Shown here: piece after piece, positions 19,573 to 28,903 of the stretch
How the letters are laid out: each line of letters begins with the position of its first letter
Position numbering within the stretch: the stretch's first letter is position 1
Source of the DNA: an uncultured Endozoicomonas sp.
Lineage (GTDB): Bacteria; Pseudomonadota; Gammaproteobacteria; Pseudomonadales; Endozoicomonadaceae
Assembly: GCA_900299555.1 (NCBI GenBank)
Contig: OODV01000117.1
Coordinates: 27,551 to 91,550 of the forward strand
Reading direction: 5' to 3'
DNA length: 64,000 nt
Position numbers and translations under genes: made by a program
Notes under the pieces: generated by a model
The model's input: the letters and a program-made list of their open reading frames with translations, nothing else
Database searches by the model: none
What the model was told of the DNA's origin: nothing

Positions 19573-21564
19573 ATGGATGATTCGGGTTTTAATAGTAAGT
19601 CTGTCGGTGCTCAGTCTTATACCAATGTGCTTGAAACTGACAATAAACCGGCTGTTAAGAACATAGATGCTCCAAAGTTAAAAAATGGCAGGCAGGTTTC
19701 TTTAATAAAAACGATAAAGTCCTTGTTCAATAGTAACGGAAAAAAAAGTACTGAAAAATGGGAGCAAACTACAAATTTATCGGACAGGAAAATAAAACTG
19801 TCAAAACCGCTAGCTAACCTAGGGATTAGAAGTAGTTTGAAGCCATTTTCACTCGGTGCTCCTAATGCCGACCTGAGTGCTGTTAATGTTGAAGCTAGGG
19901 GGGGAGAGGCGCTTGCTTTAGAAGTTGATGCGGAGGTGATGATAGGGGCTGTTTCTTCGCTTGCAGGGTCTGCCTTGGAAGCGGCTGCTGGTGAATCGGT
20001 TGCGATTGATGTGGGTGTTGGAGTTATATCTCATAGTGTTACTCTTGGTCTTAAAATGCATAAACTCTCCAAGCTGATTCATCGGAAAATTGCATTTGAT
20101 GCCTGCCCAACGTTGGTTAAAAAGTGGGAGAGTCTTTCCACGATGCGTGGCCAGAAAATGTCAGGGCAAGATATGAAGGACTATGCCAAAATCGCCAAAT
20201 TATCAGCCGATGATATTACCTCAGTCAGTAAGCAGGACCCCCTTCGAATGGTGCTTGGGGAAAATAAGTGCCATTATGCAAATGACCAGCAGATCCTGAG
20301 ACTGACAAACAGTCTGCTGCAGTTGACTGAAAAGCAGGGTCGTCTAACGCAGGACGTACACAAACGCCTGGATGAATGGCAGAAAAAGTTCAAAGATCGG
20401 GCTGAAAAGTTTGATGAACGAATTAAAAATGGGAAAACCAGTAAAGAGGATGGCCTATTGAAGGCAGGGCATCAGTCTAAAATGATGATGAAAGCATTTA
20501 ATGACATCGTTAAAACAATGGGAGTTAAGATAGATTATTCCACTCCAGTTAAGCAGGGTAAGTCAGCTTTGGCTTCACGCCATAAGTTTGTGATTGATGA
20601 TAAGAAACTACACTCATTTTTGAAAAAGTCTGCACAGCTTCCAGAAAAAAAAGATATAAAAAATCTTATTGTATCCTATAAAGAAGATGCAGAAATCCTC
20701 AAGGCATTCTCTGGATATGAAGCAAGAAAAATAAGGCATCAGTCAAACCAGGTTGGCTGGACAGCAGGAGTATTATTGGCATCAGTTGTTCCAGTTGTTC
20801 AGCTTGACAAAGCGGTTCGAAGTGGTAGGGGGTTTAGTGAACACAGGTACAGGGAGAAAAATAACCAGATTCTGGATTTTAAACTAGAAAAAATAGCGGA
20901 TCTTCAAAAAAAATTGCGGATTGAAAATCAAAGCTCTGAATTAATAAAAGTATTAGAACTTGCTAAAAAGGTTGTAAAAGCAAAGAAAGATCGTACCAAA
21001 ATAAAGTCAGATACGGCTGTTGCTCATGGTTCAATTGATGCGATAGGGGCGCTCGCGGGTTCGGCTGCGGCAATATTCGCACCGGGGGTTGGTAGTGTAG
21101 TGACTAACGTTTTGATAGGTACAGCAAGAGGGGGGGCGACACTTGCCGGATCAATCAATCGATATATTACCGATAAAGTTAACCAGCAGTTTGGGCGCAT
21201 TGAAACCAAAGTATATATTGAATTAAAAAAGGCTTATATGTCAGTCCCTGACGATAAGAGCGGGGATAGTCAGCGTGAGGCTTTTAGAAATGCTGCTTGC
21301 CAGCTTTTTGATATTTCCGATAAGCAGGCTGGTTTGCTGTTTGCTCAGGATTTGACTCAGGACCTGGTTTCTGGAAAAGGTATCATTCGACTTCGGTTTA
21401 ATAACTTTAAAATTAAAGATATTCCTGTAAATAAAACACCAGACATTGATTCCACTCAGAGTGGTGAATTTCCCCCTCCGCCAAAGGAGTGGCTGGATGA
21501 CATCAACTCTATGTCCTCCCCTCTTAAAGCGCCAGAGAAGGACGCTCCACCACCGGAAAAATGA
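19573..21564 (+). CDS. 663-aa ORFan with three hydrophobic Gly/Ala-rich segments
   Basis: I do not recognise this protein. The ATG has AAGGA about 10 bases upstream. Residues 1-100 are polar, rich in Ser, Lys and Asn, with no signal peptide. Hydrophobic, small-residue segments lie at about 112-160, 394-411 and 484-526 (AIGALAGSAAAIFAPGVGSV). Between them are charged helical, coiled-coil-prone stretches (240-290, 425-475). The tail is proline-rich (PPPPKEWL and APPPEK). Small-residue membrane hairpins between coiled coils, with a disordered N-terminus, recall secreted effectors or translocator-like proteins. That is inference only, and no secretion system is encoded here. Base composition is more AT-rich than in the flanking ubi and hsl genes, and it sits beside a dead IS, which suggests acquisition. 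Confidence 0.8.
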   Translation: MDDSGFNSKSVGAQSYTNVLETDNKPAVKNIDAPKLKNGRQVSLIKTIKSLFNSNGKKSTEKWEQTTNLSDRKIKLSKPLANLGIRSSLKPFSLGAPNADLSAVNVEARGGEALALEVDAEVMIGAVSSLAGSALEAAAGESVAIDVGVGVISHSVTLGLKMHKLSKLIHRKIAFDACPTLVKKWESLSTMRGQKMSGQDMKDYAKIAKLSADDITSVSKQDPLRMVLGENKCHYANDQQILRLTNSLLQLTEKQGRLTQDVHKRLDEWQKKFKDRAEKFDERIKNGKTSKEDGLLKAGHQSKMMMKAFNDIVKTMGVKIDYSTPVKQGKSALASRHKFVIDDKKLHSFLKKSAQLPEKKDIKNLIVSYKEDAEILKAFSGYEARKIRHQSNQVGWTAGVLLASVVPVVQLDKAVRSGRGFSEHRYREKNNQILDFKLEKIADLQKKLRIENQSSELIKVLELAKKVVKAKKDRTKIKSDTAVAHGSIDAIGALAGSAAAIFAPGVGSVVTNVLIGTARGGATLAGSINRYITDKVNQQFGRIETKVYIELKKAYMSVPDDKSGDSQREAFRNAACQLFDISDKQAGLLFAQDLTQDLVSGKGIIRLRFNNFKIKDIPVNKTPDIDSTQSGEFPPPPKEWLDDINSMSSPLKAPEKDAPPPEK

Positions 21565-21850
21565 TCTCAGCGATCTGGTATGGGGCAGCTGGCTGTCTGA
21601 GGAGCTTAAAGTCTGAGTTTAGGGCTATTGTACTTAATAGATGTGCCGTACAGTGATATGGCGGCGTTTTTTCTTTTTAGTACAGCCAGTAAAGAGTTCG
21701 GTTTACAACTCCCGGGTTGTTCAGTATCCGAACTACATGATAATTATTACTCTCCGGTGGATTAAGACCACTTCTCATGCTTACGCCATAAGCCATTTGC
21801 CTTTACAATAGCCAGCCATAAGATTGATCGGATGAATGCCGGGAAGGGTC

Positions 21851-22618
21851 ATGACAGACAGTGGCAAGCAAAAGCATGATGGCACGACGCATTTTGGTTA
21901 TCGTGATGTGCCGGAAAAAGAGAAAGAAGGACTGGTCGCCGGGGTCTTTCATTCGGTAGCCAGTAGCTACGATGTGATGAATGACCTGATGTCGATGGGG
22001 GTTCATCGCCTTTGGAAGCGCTTTACCATTGAGCTCTCTGCTGTCCGTCCGGGTCATGCTGTTCTTGATATTGCTGGTGGTACTGGCGATCTGGCCAGGC
22101 AGTTTTCCCGTATAGTTGGGGCGAATGGGCGAGTCGTTCTGGCGGACATCAATGAATCCATGCTGCGAGTCGGGCGTGACCGACTGATTGACCAGGGCAT
22201 TGTTGGCAATATGGAGTTTGTCCAGGCTAATGCTGAATGCCTCCCGTTTCCGGATAATACTTTTGACTGCATCACCATCTCTTTTGGTTTGCGCAATGTG
22301 ACCGATAAGGATGCCGCGCTTCGTTCCATGTGTCGGGTGTTAAAGCCGGGTGGCAGGCTGTTGATTCTGGAGTTCTCAAAGACTAACAATCCGTTATTGA
22401 CCAAAGCCTATGATGCCTACTCGTTCAGCCTATTACCGATGATGGGTAAGCTGGTGGCTGGAGACTCTGAGAGCTATCAATATCTGGCGGAAAGTATTCG
22501 CATGCACCCGGATCAGGAAACACTGGAAGGCATGATGAAGGATGCCGGTTTTGTAAATACCGTCTATCACAATATGACCGGAGGTATCGTGGCTCTGCAT
22601 AAGGGAGTTAAGCCCTGA
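21851..22618 (+). CDS. ubiE: Ubiquinone/menaquinone biosynthesis C-methyltransferase UbiE
   Basis: This SAM-dependent enzyme methylates C2 of the benzoquinol ring in ubiquinone synthesis (and demethylmenaquinol where present). The protein has 255 residues from the ATG at 21851, which is preceded by GGGAAGGG. An in-frame upstream start at 21836 is less well supported. Motifs are [17 protein letters not shown], the SAM-binding [10 protein letters not shown], and the post-motif [13 protein letters not shown]. The stop overlaps the ubiJ start by one base (TGATG), so ubiE-ubiJ-ubiB form one operon. Confidence 0.97.
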   Translation: MTDSGKQKHDGTTHFGYRDVPEKEKEGLVAGVFHSVASSYDVMNDLMSMGVHRLWKRFTIELSAVRPGHAVLDIAGGTGDLARQFSRIVGANGRVVLADINESMLRVGRDRLIDQGIVGNMEFVQANAECLPFPDNTFDCITISFGLRNVTDKDAALRSMCRVLKPGGRLLILEFSKTNNPLLTKAYDAYSFSLLPMMGKLVAGDSESYQYLAESIRMHPDQETLEGMMKDAGFVNTVYHNMTGGIVALHKGVKP

Positions 22619-23265
22619 TGGTAGACCCTGTCCTCAAGACGGGAATGCTGGCAGCCATCGAACATCAAGTGAATTCGCTGTTGGCACTGGACCCGGTAAC
22701 CATAAAAAAACTGTCACACTGGTTTGGTAAGGTGGTCGCTTTTCAATGTAATTCGCCTCAATGGTTATGCTTTGTTCATTTTGAGCAGGATCGAATTCGT
22801 TTGGCGGGGACTCTTGGAGGAGAAAGCGATGGTGAAGTCGATGCTCGCTTTGAAGGCTCAAGCGTTGCGTTTGCCGTGTTGGCCACCCGTAGAAATCTGT
22901 CATTTTCTGAAGTTCCCGGTTTAAGTATTTCCGGAGATAAGGCTCTGATTGCTGGTTTGCAACAGATTCATCAGCAACTGGAAATTGATTGGGAAAGGCC
23001 GCTTTGCCAGACCTTTGGTGATATTACTGGCCATATGATGGCTCAGGGGATTCGTTTTATTGGAGACCATGCCAGGAGAGGACAGAAGCTCGTGATGGAT
23101 AATCTTGGGGAATACCTCCAGGAAGAACTTCGCCTGATTCCCTCCAGGGTTGAAGTGGAAGGTTTTGCTGCAGAGGTTGTTCATCTGGTTGACTCAATGG
23201 ACCGGCTCGATCATCAATGGCAAACCATTCTCCATACCCAAGACAAATCTAATGCCAAATCATAA
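22618..23265 (+). CDS. ubiJ: Ubiquinone biosynthesis accessory factor UbiJ (SCP2 domain)
   Basis: This 215-aa protein lies in the YigP/UbiJ position between ubiE and ubiB. The N-terminal half (about 15-115) has the SCP2 sterol-carrier-like fold features, and the C-terminal half is helical. UbiJ binds the polyprenyl-phenol tail and organises the soluble Ubi metabolon with UbiK. The ATG begins in the ubiE stop codon, indicating translational coupling. Sequence conservation in this family is low, so position carries much of the identification. Confidence 0.88.
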   Translation: MVDPVLKTGMLAAIEHQVNSLLALDPVTIKKLSHWFGKVVAFQCNSPQWLCFVHFEQDRIRLAGTLGGESDGEVDARFEGSSVAFAVLATRRNLSFSEVPGLSISGDKALIAGLQQIHQQLEIDWERPLCQTFGDITGHMMAQGIRFIGDHARRGQKLVMDNLGEYLQEELRLIPSRVEVEGFAAEVVHLVDSMDRLDHQWQTILHTQDKSNAKS

Positions 23266-23274
23266 CTCGGGGGC

Positions 23275-24882
23275 ATGTCGTTGATCCGTTTGTTAAAAAT
23301 AGTGGCAGCTGTCGCCCGAAACCGGCTGGATAACCTTATTGATACTGAAAGGTCTCCCTTTTGGTTGCGCTGTTTTCTGGCCTTGCTTCCCTGGCGTTAC
23401 TTCATCCGAAATAATGCACCCAGAGGTGAACGTATTCGGCTTTCTCTGGAAGCACTTGGGCCAATTTTTATCAAGTTCGGGCAAATTCTCTCAACCCGCA
23501 GGGATCTTTTGCCGGATGATATCAGTGATGAGCTATCTCGCCTTCAGGATGATGTACCTCCTTTTCCAGCAGAAGAGGCGATTACCATTATTGAGTCCAG
23601 TCTTGGTAATGATGTAGATACGCTGTTTGCCCGTTTTGATCGTGAGCCCCTGGCTTCTGCCTCGGTTGCCCAGGTGCATACCGCAAGGCTGCATTCTGGT
23701 GATGAGGTAGTGGTCAAAGTGATTCGCCCTGGTATTGATCGAGTGATTCGCAAAGATATCGGGTTGATGTACTTTTTTGCCCGTGTACTTATCTTTCTAT
23801 CAAAAGACGCTCGTCGCTTACGTCCGGTAGAAGTAGTCGCTGACTACGAACGCACAATCTTTGATGAACTCGACTTGTTGCGGGAAGCGGCAAACTGTTC
23901 ACAGTTACGACGTAACTTTCTGGCTTCACCTTTACTGTTTGTGCCCCAGGTTCACTGGGACTACTGTCGTACAAAAGTGATGGTCATTGAGCGAATCTAC
24001 GGGGTTCCGGTTTCTGATATTGCAACCTTGAAAGCCAATAATGTCGATATGAAAAAGCTGGCGGAACGTGGTGTGGAGATTTTCTTTACCCAGGTATTCC
24101 GTGACCGGTTTTTCCATGCAGACATGCATCCGGGGAATATCTTTATTGATGCGACTAATCCTGCGGAGCCAAGGTATATCGGAATAGACTGCGGCATTGT
24201 TGGTACACTGGAGCCTGAAGATCAGCACTATCTGGCCAGTAATCTGCTTGCTTTCTTTCGTCGTGATTACCGTAAGGTTGCACAGTTGCATGTTGACTCC
24301 GGCTGGGTGCCCCGAGATACCCCGGTGGGTGAATTGGAGGCGGCTATTCGTACGGTTTGCGAACCTATTTTTGAGAAGCCTTTAAAAGATATCTCTTTTG
24401 GTCAACTGCTGGTTCGACTATTCCAGGTGGCTCGTCGCTTTAATATGGAAGTGCAGCCTCAGTTGGTGTTGCTGGAGAAAACATTGCTGAATGTAGAGGG
24501 GTTGGGGCGTCAGCTGTATCCAGACCTGGATCTATGGACAACAGCCCAGCCTTTTCTGGAAAAGTGGATGAAAGATCAGGTGAGTCATACGGGTATAGCC
24601 TGCAATATCAAGGAGCAGAGTGCGGATTGGTTATTGAGTGCTCCAGTCATGGCTCAGAAAGTGATGTCAACGGTTCGTACGCTGGTTGATCAACAGCAGG
24701 CTTTTCACCAACAGCAGGTGAGAGCAGAAAATCGCCTGCAAAAGCAGAGACGCTTTGGCGCTATATTACTACTTGTGGGTGGTGTGGTATTGGCCACTTC
24801 AGGGTTGGAAAACATCTTGTTGGATGACGCCGTGCTGGGATTATTGACTGCCGCACTGGGTGGTTGGTTAATCGTTCGATAA
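23275..24882 (+). CDS. ubiB: Ubiquinone biosynthesis protein kinase-like UbiB
   Basis: This 535-aa member of the ABC1/ADCK/UbiB atypical kinase family is needed for early ubiquinone intermediates to be used. The family KxGQ motif is in [15 protein letters not shown], the ExD motif is in the [14 protein letters not shown] region, and the catalytic segment reads [13 protein letters not shown]. The C-terminus ends with two hydrophobic segments that anchor it in the inner membrane. It is the third gene of the ubiE-ubiJ-ubiB operon and is followed after about 20 bases by hisI. Confidence 0.97.
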   Translation: MSLIRLLKIVAAVARNRLDNLIDTERSPFWLRCFLALLPWRYFIRNNAPRGERIRLSLEALGPIFIKFGQILSTRRDLLPDDISDELSRLQDDVPPFPAEEAITIIESSLGNDVDTLFARFDREPLASASVAQVHTARLHSGDEVVVKVIRPGIDRVIRKDIGLMYFFARVLIFLSKDARRLRPVEVVADYERTIFDELDLLREAANCSQLRRNFLASPLLFVPQVHWDYCRTKVMVIERIYGVPVSDIATLKANNVDMKKLAERGVEIFFTQVFRDRFFHADMHPGNIFIDATNPAEPRYIGIDCGIVGTLEPEDQHYLASNLLAFFRRDYRKVAQLHVDSGWVPRDTPVGELEAAIRTVCEPIFEKPLKDISFGQLLVRLFQVARRFNMEVQPQLVLLEKTLLNVEGLGRQLYPDLDLWTTAQPFLEKWMKDQVSHTGIACNIKEQSADWLLSAPVMAQKVMSTVRTLVDQQQAFHQQQVRAENRLQKQRRFGAILLLVGGVVLATSGLENILLDDAVLGLLTAALGGWLIVR

Positions 24883-24903
24883 GAAGAATATGTGGATGGT
24901 GAG

Positions 24904-25311
24904 ATGACGACAAATCAGTGGCTGGATGAAGTGCAATGGAATGACGATGGTCTGGTAACGGCCATTGCCCAGGATCATGAAACGGGAGAGGTTCTGATGC
25001 TGGCCTGGATGAACCGGGAGTCCCTTGAGCTGACGCTGAAAGAACAGGTTGCTGTCTACTGGTCCCGCTCAAGGGGAAAGTTGTGGCGTAAAGGTGAAAG
25101 CTCAGGCCATACGCAGAAGTTGGTGGAGTGTCGCCTTGACTGTGATGCTGACGCGATTCTTCTCAAGGTTGAGCAGGTGGGTGGCATTGCCTGCCATACC
25201 GGTCGCAAGTCCTGTTTTTATCGTCGCCTTGCGGATCAAGACGGAAAAGCATTGTGGAATACCGAAGATCTGGTGCCGCAAGACCCTGAAACTATTTATG
25301 GACGTCAGTAA
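24904..25311 (+). CDS. hisI: Phosphoribosyl-AMP cyclohydrolase
   Basis: This 135-aa enzyme opens the adenine ring of phosphoribosyl-AMP in histidine synthesis. The zinc and magnesium site is visible in [16 protein letters not shown] and [13 protein letters not shown]. The ATG at 24904 was chosen to match family starts just before [12 protein letters not shown]; a GTG four codons earlier has its own possible ribosome site. As in Pseudomonas, hisI and hisE are separate genes (not the fused enterobacterial form) placed between ubiB and tatA. Confidence 0.95.
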   Translation: MTTNQWLDEVQWNDDGLVTAIAQDHETGEVLMLAWMNRESLELTLKEQVAVYWSRSRGKLWRKGESSGHTQKLVECRLDCDADAILLKVEQVGGIACHTGRKSCFYRRLADQDGKALWNTEDLVPQDPETIYGRQ

Positions 25312-25352
25312 AGACTGTTTTCTTTGCTGTAAATCATCCTACGGGCTAAAAG

Positions 25353-25679
25353 ATGAGCGATATAATCGAGAAATTGACTGAAGTGTTAAGCAGTCGTAGG
25401 CAGGCTGATCCGGATTCCTCTTATGTTGCACAGCTTCATAATAAGGGGCTGGATCATATTCTGAAAAAAGTGGGTGAAGAGTCAGCAGAAGTGCTGATTG
25501 CTGCCAAAGCCTCAGAATATGACCATAACCTGGATGCAGTTGTCTATGAAACAGCGGACCTCTGGTTTCATACTATGGTAATGCTGTCTCACCTTGGGCT
25601 TGAGCCTGCAGACGTGCTGAATGAGCTGGACCGTCGATTTGGGCTTTCCGGTATTGAAGAGAAAGCTTCCCGCGGGTAA
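25353..25679 (+). CDS. hisE: Phosphoribosyl-ATP pyrophosphatase
   Basis: This 108-aa all-alpha MazG-like enzyme hydrolyses phosphoribosyl-ATP to phosphoribosyl-AMP, the step before HisI. Family marks are [29 protein letters not shown] and [13 protein letters not shown], whose Glu and Asp residues bind magnesium. The gene follows hisI by 41 bases. Confidence 0.95.
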   Translation: MSDIIEKLTEVLSSRRQADPDSSYVAQLHNKGLDHILKKVGEESAEVLIAAKASEYDHNLDAVVYETADLWFHTMVMLSHLGLEPADVLNELDRRFGLSGIEEKASRG

Positions 25680-25815
25680 TCCCCGGCTTCTTTCCCCTGA
25701 TTGGCTATAAATGCCTGGCTATAAAATAGCTACGCCATAGATGGTGACTGGGTTATTATGCCGATTACTTGACTATTATTCGATCAGTCTCCATGGCGAG
25801 CTGAAGGAGCAGAAA

Positions 25816-26052
25816 ATGGGTTTTGGTGGTATCAGTATCTGGCAATTGGTGATCATATTACTGATCGTAGTTATGCTTTTTGGCACTAAGAAGTTGCGTG
25901 GAATGGGCAGTGATCTTGGTGGCGCAGTGAAAGGTTTTAAGAAAGCCCTGAACTCTGAAGAGGATAAAGATCAGGACAAGGCAGATGCTGTTGAACAGCA
26001 GCGGCATAACCTGGAGTCTGATCTGGAGAAGTCCAAGCATAAGCAGTCATGA
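25816..26052 (+). CDS. tatA: Sec-independent translocase subunit TatA
   Basis: This 78-aa protein forms the size-variable pore of the twin-arginine pathway for folded proteins. One N-terminal membrane helix ([18 protein letters not shown]) is followed by the [14 protein letters not shown] hinge and an amphipathic helix, then a charged tail. The start is the ATG at 25816 with GAAGGAG upstream; a longer frame from 25741 adds 25 residues atypical of TatA and is rejected. tatB follows only after 175 bases, a wide gap for this operon. Confidence 0.95.
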   Translation: MGFGGISIWQLVIILLIVVMLFGTKKLRGMGSDLGGAVKGFKKALNSEEDKDQDKADAVEQQRHNLESDLEKSKHKQS

Positions 26053-26073
26053 GCTTGTAACCAGCCTTGGGTG

Positions 26074-26118
26074 AATAAAAGGTTTCAGAGCCAAAGTCAT
26101 TCGGGGCTATCTTTTATT
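26074..26118 (+). promoter_or_regulatory. Stem-loop in the tatA-tatB spacer
   Basis: AATAAAAG (26074-26081) pairs with CTTTTATT (26111-26118), and inside it AGCC (26089-26092) can pair with GGCT (26105-26108). The stem is AT-rich with a T-run at its 3' side. It may partly terminate or stabilise the tatA message, giving more TatA than TatB/TatC. Confidence 0.4.
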
Positions 26119-26227
26119 GGAAAAGCTCATTCGTGTAAGCGTAATCCCCGTATGCAGGGTCTAATCATGTGCTGCAGCTACCCGTTGCTTATGCCAGTGG
26201 TGTTATTGAGAGGTGTGATAGTTCGCT

Positions 26228-26683
26228 GTGCTTGATATAGGGTTTACAGAGTTATTATTGGTTGCCGTTATCGCCCTGGTTGTGCTCGGGCCCGAGCGGT
26301 TACCTCAGGCTATTCGAACCACGGCTTACTGGGTGGGCAAGATTCGTCGTAGCTTTCAATCGGTTAAAGAAGAGCTGGAGAAAGAAATTGATGCCGATGG
26401 CATCAAGCAGCAACTTCATAATGAAGCGGTTATGAAAGAGTTGAATAAGACTCGAGAGCAGTTTCAAAGCCAGATTAATGATATTAAAAAGACCGTGAAT
26501 ATTGACGCTGTATCTGATGGGTCTGTTTCCAAAGTGGCTGCTGAAGAGAGCGTACAGGAAAAGACATCTTCCAGTGTTGCTGGTAGTTCAACCATTGATG
26601 TATCTGGTAAAGATAAGGCCGTTGAGAAAACGGCTGTGAATGACTCGCAGGTGCAGCAGCCTCAAGATAAGGACAGGCAGTAG
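26228..26683 (+). CDS. tatB: Sec-independent translocase subunit TatB
   Basis: This 151-aa protein forms the receptor complex with TatC that binds twin-arginine signal peptides. It has one membrane helix (FTELLLVAVIALVVLG), the PERLPQAIRTTAYW hinge typical of TatB, an amphipathic helix, a coiled-coil-like stretch and a disordered Ser/Val/Gln-rich tail. The start is GTG at 26228 (MLDIGFTELL). It is followed by tatC after 3 bases. Confidence 0.95.
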   Translation: MLDIGFTELLLVAVIALVVLGPERLPQAIRTTAYWVGKIRRSFQSVKEELEKEIDADGIKQQLHNEAVMKELNKTREQFQSQINDIKKTVNIDAVSDGSVSKVAAEESVQEKTSSSVAGSSTIDVSGKDKAVEKTAVNDSQVQQPQDKDRQ

Positions 26684-26686
26684 CGT

Positions 26687-27472
26687 ATGTCAGAGCACGA
26701 TTCTAAAGGTCAGCAACAACAATCAGAAACACCGGAGAAAGATAAAGAGCAGCCTCTTGTTCAGCATCTGCTTGAGTTGCGTAGCCGTATTCTGAAGAGT
26801 TTGATTGCGGTGCTGGTGGTTTTTGCCGGGCTGTTTTATTTTTCAAACGATATTTACGTTTATATATCGGAGCCGCTTCGGGCCAGCTTGCCTGAGGGCA
26901 GTACCATGATCGCCACTGAGGTGGCCTCACCATTTCTGGCGCCTTTCAAGCTGACCATTGTATTGTCGCTGTTTCTTGCGATTCCCGTTATTTTGCACCA
27001 GGCATGGGGGTTTATAGCGCCAGGTCTTTACCGACACGAAAAGATCATTGCCATCCCGTTGTTGATTGCCAGTATATTGCTGTTTTATCTGGGGATAGCA
27101 TTTGCCTATTATGTTGTTTTTCCGCTGATTTTTTCATTCTTTACCTCGGTTGGGCCTGAATCGGTCACAGTGATGACTGATATCAACAGCTATCTGGATT
27201 TTATCCTGAAACTGTTTTTTGCTTTCGGTGTTGCTTTTGAAATCCCGGTGGCTACAGTGCTTCTGGTCTGGTCAGGGGTGACAACCGTAGAAAGTCTGAA
27301 GGAGAAACGCCCCTATGTGGTGGTTGGCTGCTTTGTTATTGGCATGATCATGACACCGCCTGATGTTATTTCTCAGTCCCTGCTGGCGATTCCCATGTGG
27401 TTGCTGTTTGAGTGTGGCATTGTGTTTGCCCACTTTGTCAAAAGTCGTAAAGAGGTTGAAGAAGAGGTGTAA
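26687..27472 (+). CDS. tatC: Sec-independent translocase subunit TatC
   Basis: This 261-aa polytopic protein has six predicted membrane helices and the family's N-terminal signature LVQHLLELRSRILKSL. The glutamate of the first periplasmic region and the conserved FYLGIAFAYYVVFP segment in the middle are also present. TatC contacts the twin-arginine motif directly. It lies 3 bases behind tatB, completing the tatABC operon. Confidence 0.97.
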   Translation: MSEHDSKGQQQQSETPEKDKEQPLVQHLLELRSRILKSLIAVLVVFAGLFYFSNDIYVYISEPLRASLPEGSTMIATEVASPFLAPFKLTIVLSLFLAIPVILHQAWGFIAPGLYRHEKIIAIPLLIASILLFYLGIAFAYYVVFPLIFSFFTSVGPESVTVMTDINSYLDFILKLFFAFGVAFEIPVATVLLVWSGVTTVESLKEKRPYVVVGCFVIGMIMTPPDVISQSLLAIPMWLLFECGIVFAHFVKSRKEVEEEV

Positions 27473-27685
27473 AGCCGTCGTGAGCGGAAAGTGCTGCTCA
27501 CCTCAGGCTATAAGTTCCTGCAGAATGCTAAGCGATGGCGTTTTCATAATAAAACTCTTAGTAATAAGGCGGTGTCTTCCTGTAGTGGTAATACTCTGTT
27601 CTGCATTGGCTAAAGTAAAAGAAAGGTTAATTTTTTACCACAGTCACTGTATAGATGCAGGATAGGGTTGTTTCAGGGAGAAAGT

Positions 27686-27982
27686 ATGCAATATTCTCAT
27701 GCCTTAAATGGTCAGAAGGATTTACTTTTTGACCATTTTCATCACCAATCACCATTTGATGTTACCATTGAAGTCGTTCAGAACGGATTAGTCTGGCTTC
27801 TTTCTGATTCCCGTTTTCATCCAGTAAAAGCCCTTGTTCAAGGTGAATTTTCATCAGTGGATGAGTTAAGGCTTGAGCTGCTCTCTGGTAATATTAATCT
27901 CTCATCCATGGCCATTGATCAGTTACTTGATGAGATTGATCGGTTAGTGGATGACTATCGAAAAGGCGCAGTACTCAGCTGA
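27686..27982 (+). CDS. Small acidic protein of unknown function (98 aa)
   Basis: I do not recognise this protein. The ATG at 27686 has AGGGAG five bases upstream, a strong start. An in-frame TTG 18 bases earlier is less likely. It is a soluble, acidic protein with a conserved-looking core (FDVTIEVVQNGLVWLLSDSR, then LRLELLSGNINLSS). No cysteines, signal peptide or membrane segment are present. It lies between tatC and rsmE with 213 bases before it, so it likely has its own promoter. Confidence 0.75.
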   Translation: MQYSHALNGQKDLLFDHFHHQSPFDVTIEVVQNGLVWLLSDSRFHPVKALVQGEFSSVDELRLELLSGNINLSSMAIDQLLDEIDRLVDDYRKGAVLS

Positions 27983-28061
27983 CGTAGTTTTCCTTTTGAA
28001 ATGAATATACTGGAGAGAGCTTTGTTCTATGCTCCGGTATGTCTGGCTTATGGCTGTTTAG

Positions 28062-28772
28062 ATGAATCTTCTTCTCCTGGAACCTCAGCACTTTATTGAT
28101 GAACGGCATGCAGAGCTTGACCAGAGGCAGTTAAGACATGTCCTGGACGTTCATCAGGCCAATAAGGGTGATGAGCTTCGTGTTGGTGTTATTAATGGTC
28201 GTGTTGGAAGCGGTATAATCACGCATCTATCGGTGGAAAAAATGCAGCTGGAGGTTAATCTTGATAATTCTCCACCTCCGGCTTTGCCATTAACAGTATT
28301 GCTGGCTTTACCCCGGCCTAAAATGCTCAAGCGCTCGCTGCAGCACCTGACGGCTCTGGGGGTAAAGAAAATTATCCTGATGAACAGTTACCGGGTTGAG
28401 AAAAGTTTCTGGCAGTCTCCCTGGTTGAGTCCTGAAAAAGTGCGGGAGCAATTGATTCTTGGACTGGAGCAGGCCCGGGATACTGTTATACCTGAATTGA
28501 TTCTTGAGAAGCGTTTCAAGCCTTTTGTTGAAGATCGGCTACCTGCTTTGATGGCTGGAAAGCGAGGACTGGTGGCTCATCCCGTGGGTGGTGAGAGTTG
28601 TCCTCATCTGATTTCTGAGCCTGCTGTTCTGGCTATTGGGCCTGAGGGCGGCTTCATAGAGTACGAAGTCGATAAGCTTGAGCAGGCCGGTTTTCAGAGA
28701 ATTCATCTGGGTCCCCGTATTCTACGGGTAGAAACAGCGGTGACAGCGATAGTCAGTAAGCTTTACGACTGA
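28062..28772 (+). CDS. rsmE: 16S rRNA (uracil1498-N3)-methyltransferase
   Basis: This 236-aa SPOUT-class methyltransferase modifies U1498 of 16S rRNA. An N-terminal PUA-like domain is followed by a knotted SAM-binding domain. The knot sequences are visible as LAIGPEGGFIEYE and LGPRILRVETAV, and the helix LEQARDTVIPEL lies earlier. The family serine-arginine ERSV motif region is replaced by SYRVEKS. Position after tat genes agrees with Pseudomonas-type order. Confidence 0.95.
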   Translation: MNLLLLEPQHFIDERHAELDQRQLRHVLDVHQANKGDELRVGVINGRVGSGIITHLSVEKMQLEVNLDNSPPPALPLTVLLALPRPKMLKRSLQHLTALGVKKIILMNSYRVEKSFWQSPWLSPEKVREQLILGLEQARDTVIPELILEKRFKPFVEDRLPALMAGKRGLVAHPVGGESCPHLISEPAVLAIGPEGGFIEYEVDKLEQAGFQRIHLGPRILRVETAVTAIVSKLYD

Positions 28773-28796
28773 TTTCCAAGAGGGTATGGTAGAAAT

Positions 28797-28822
28797 GTAA
28801 GTTAAAGACTGTTTTAACTTAC
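28797..28822. promoter_or_regulatory. 10-bp palindrome upstream of the DUF2059-like gene
   Basis: GTAAGTTAAA (28797-28806), a 6-base centre and TTTAACTTAC (28813-28822) form a perfect dyad. A second dyad (TGCTGAC / GTCAGCA, about 28836-28867) follows. No T-run is present, so the pair is more like an operator or a leader structure than a terminator, although it also lies just after the rsmE stop. Confidence 0.4.
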
Positions 28823-28903
28823 GTCAATGCCAAGTGCTGACTCTGGCGTAGTGACACGGTCAGCATCTTATTCCCAATAAACTGTTTCAACACGGCTCTG
28901 ACT

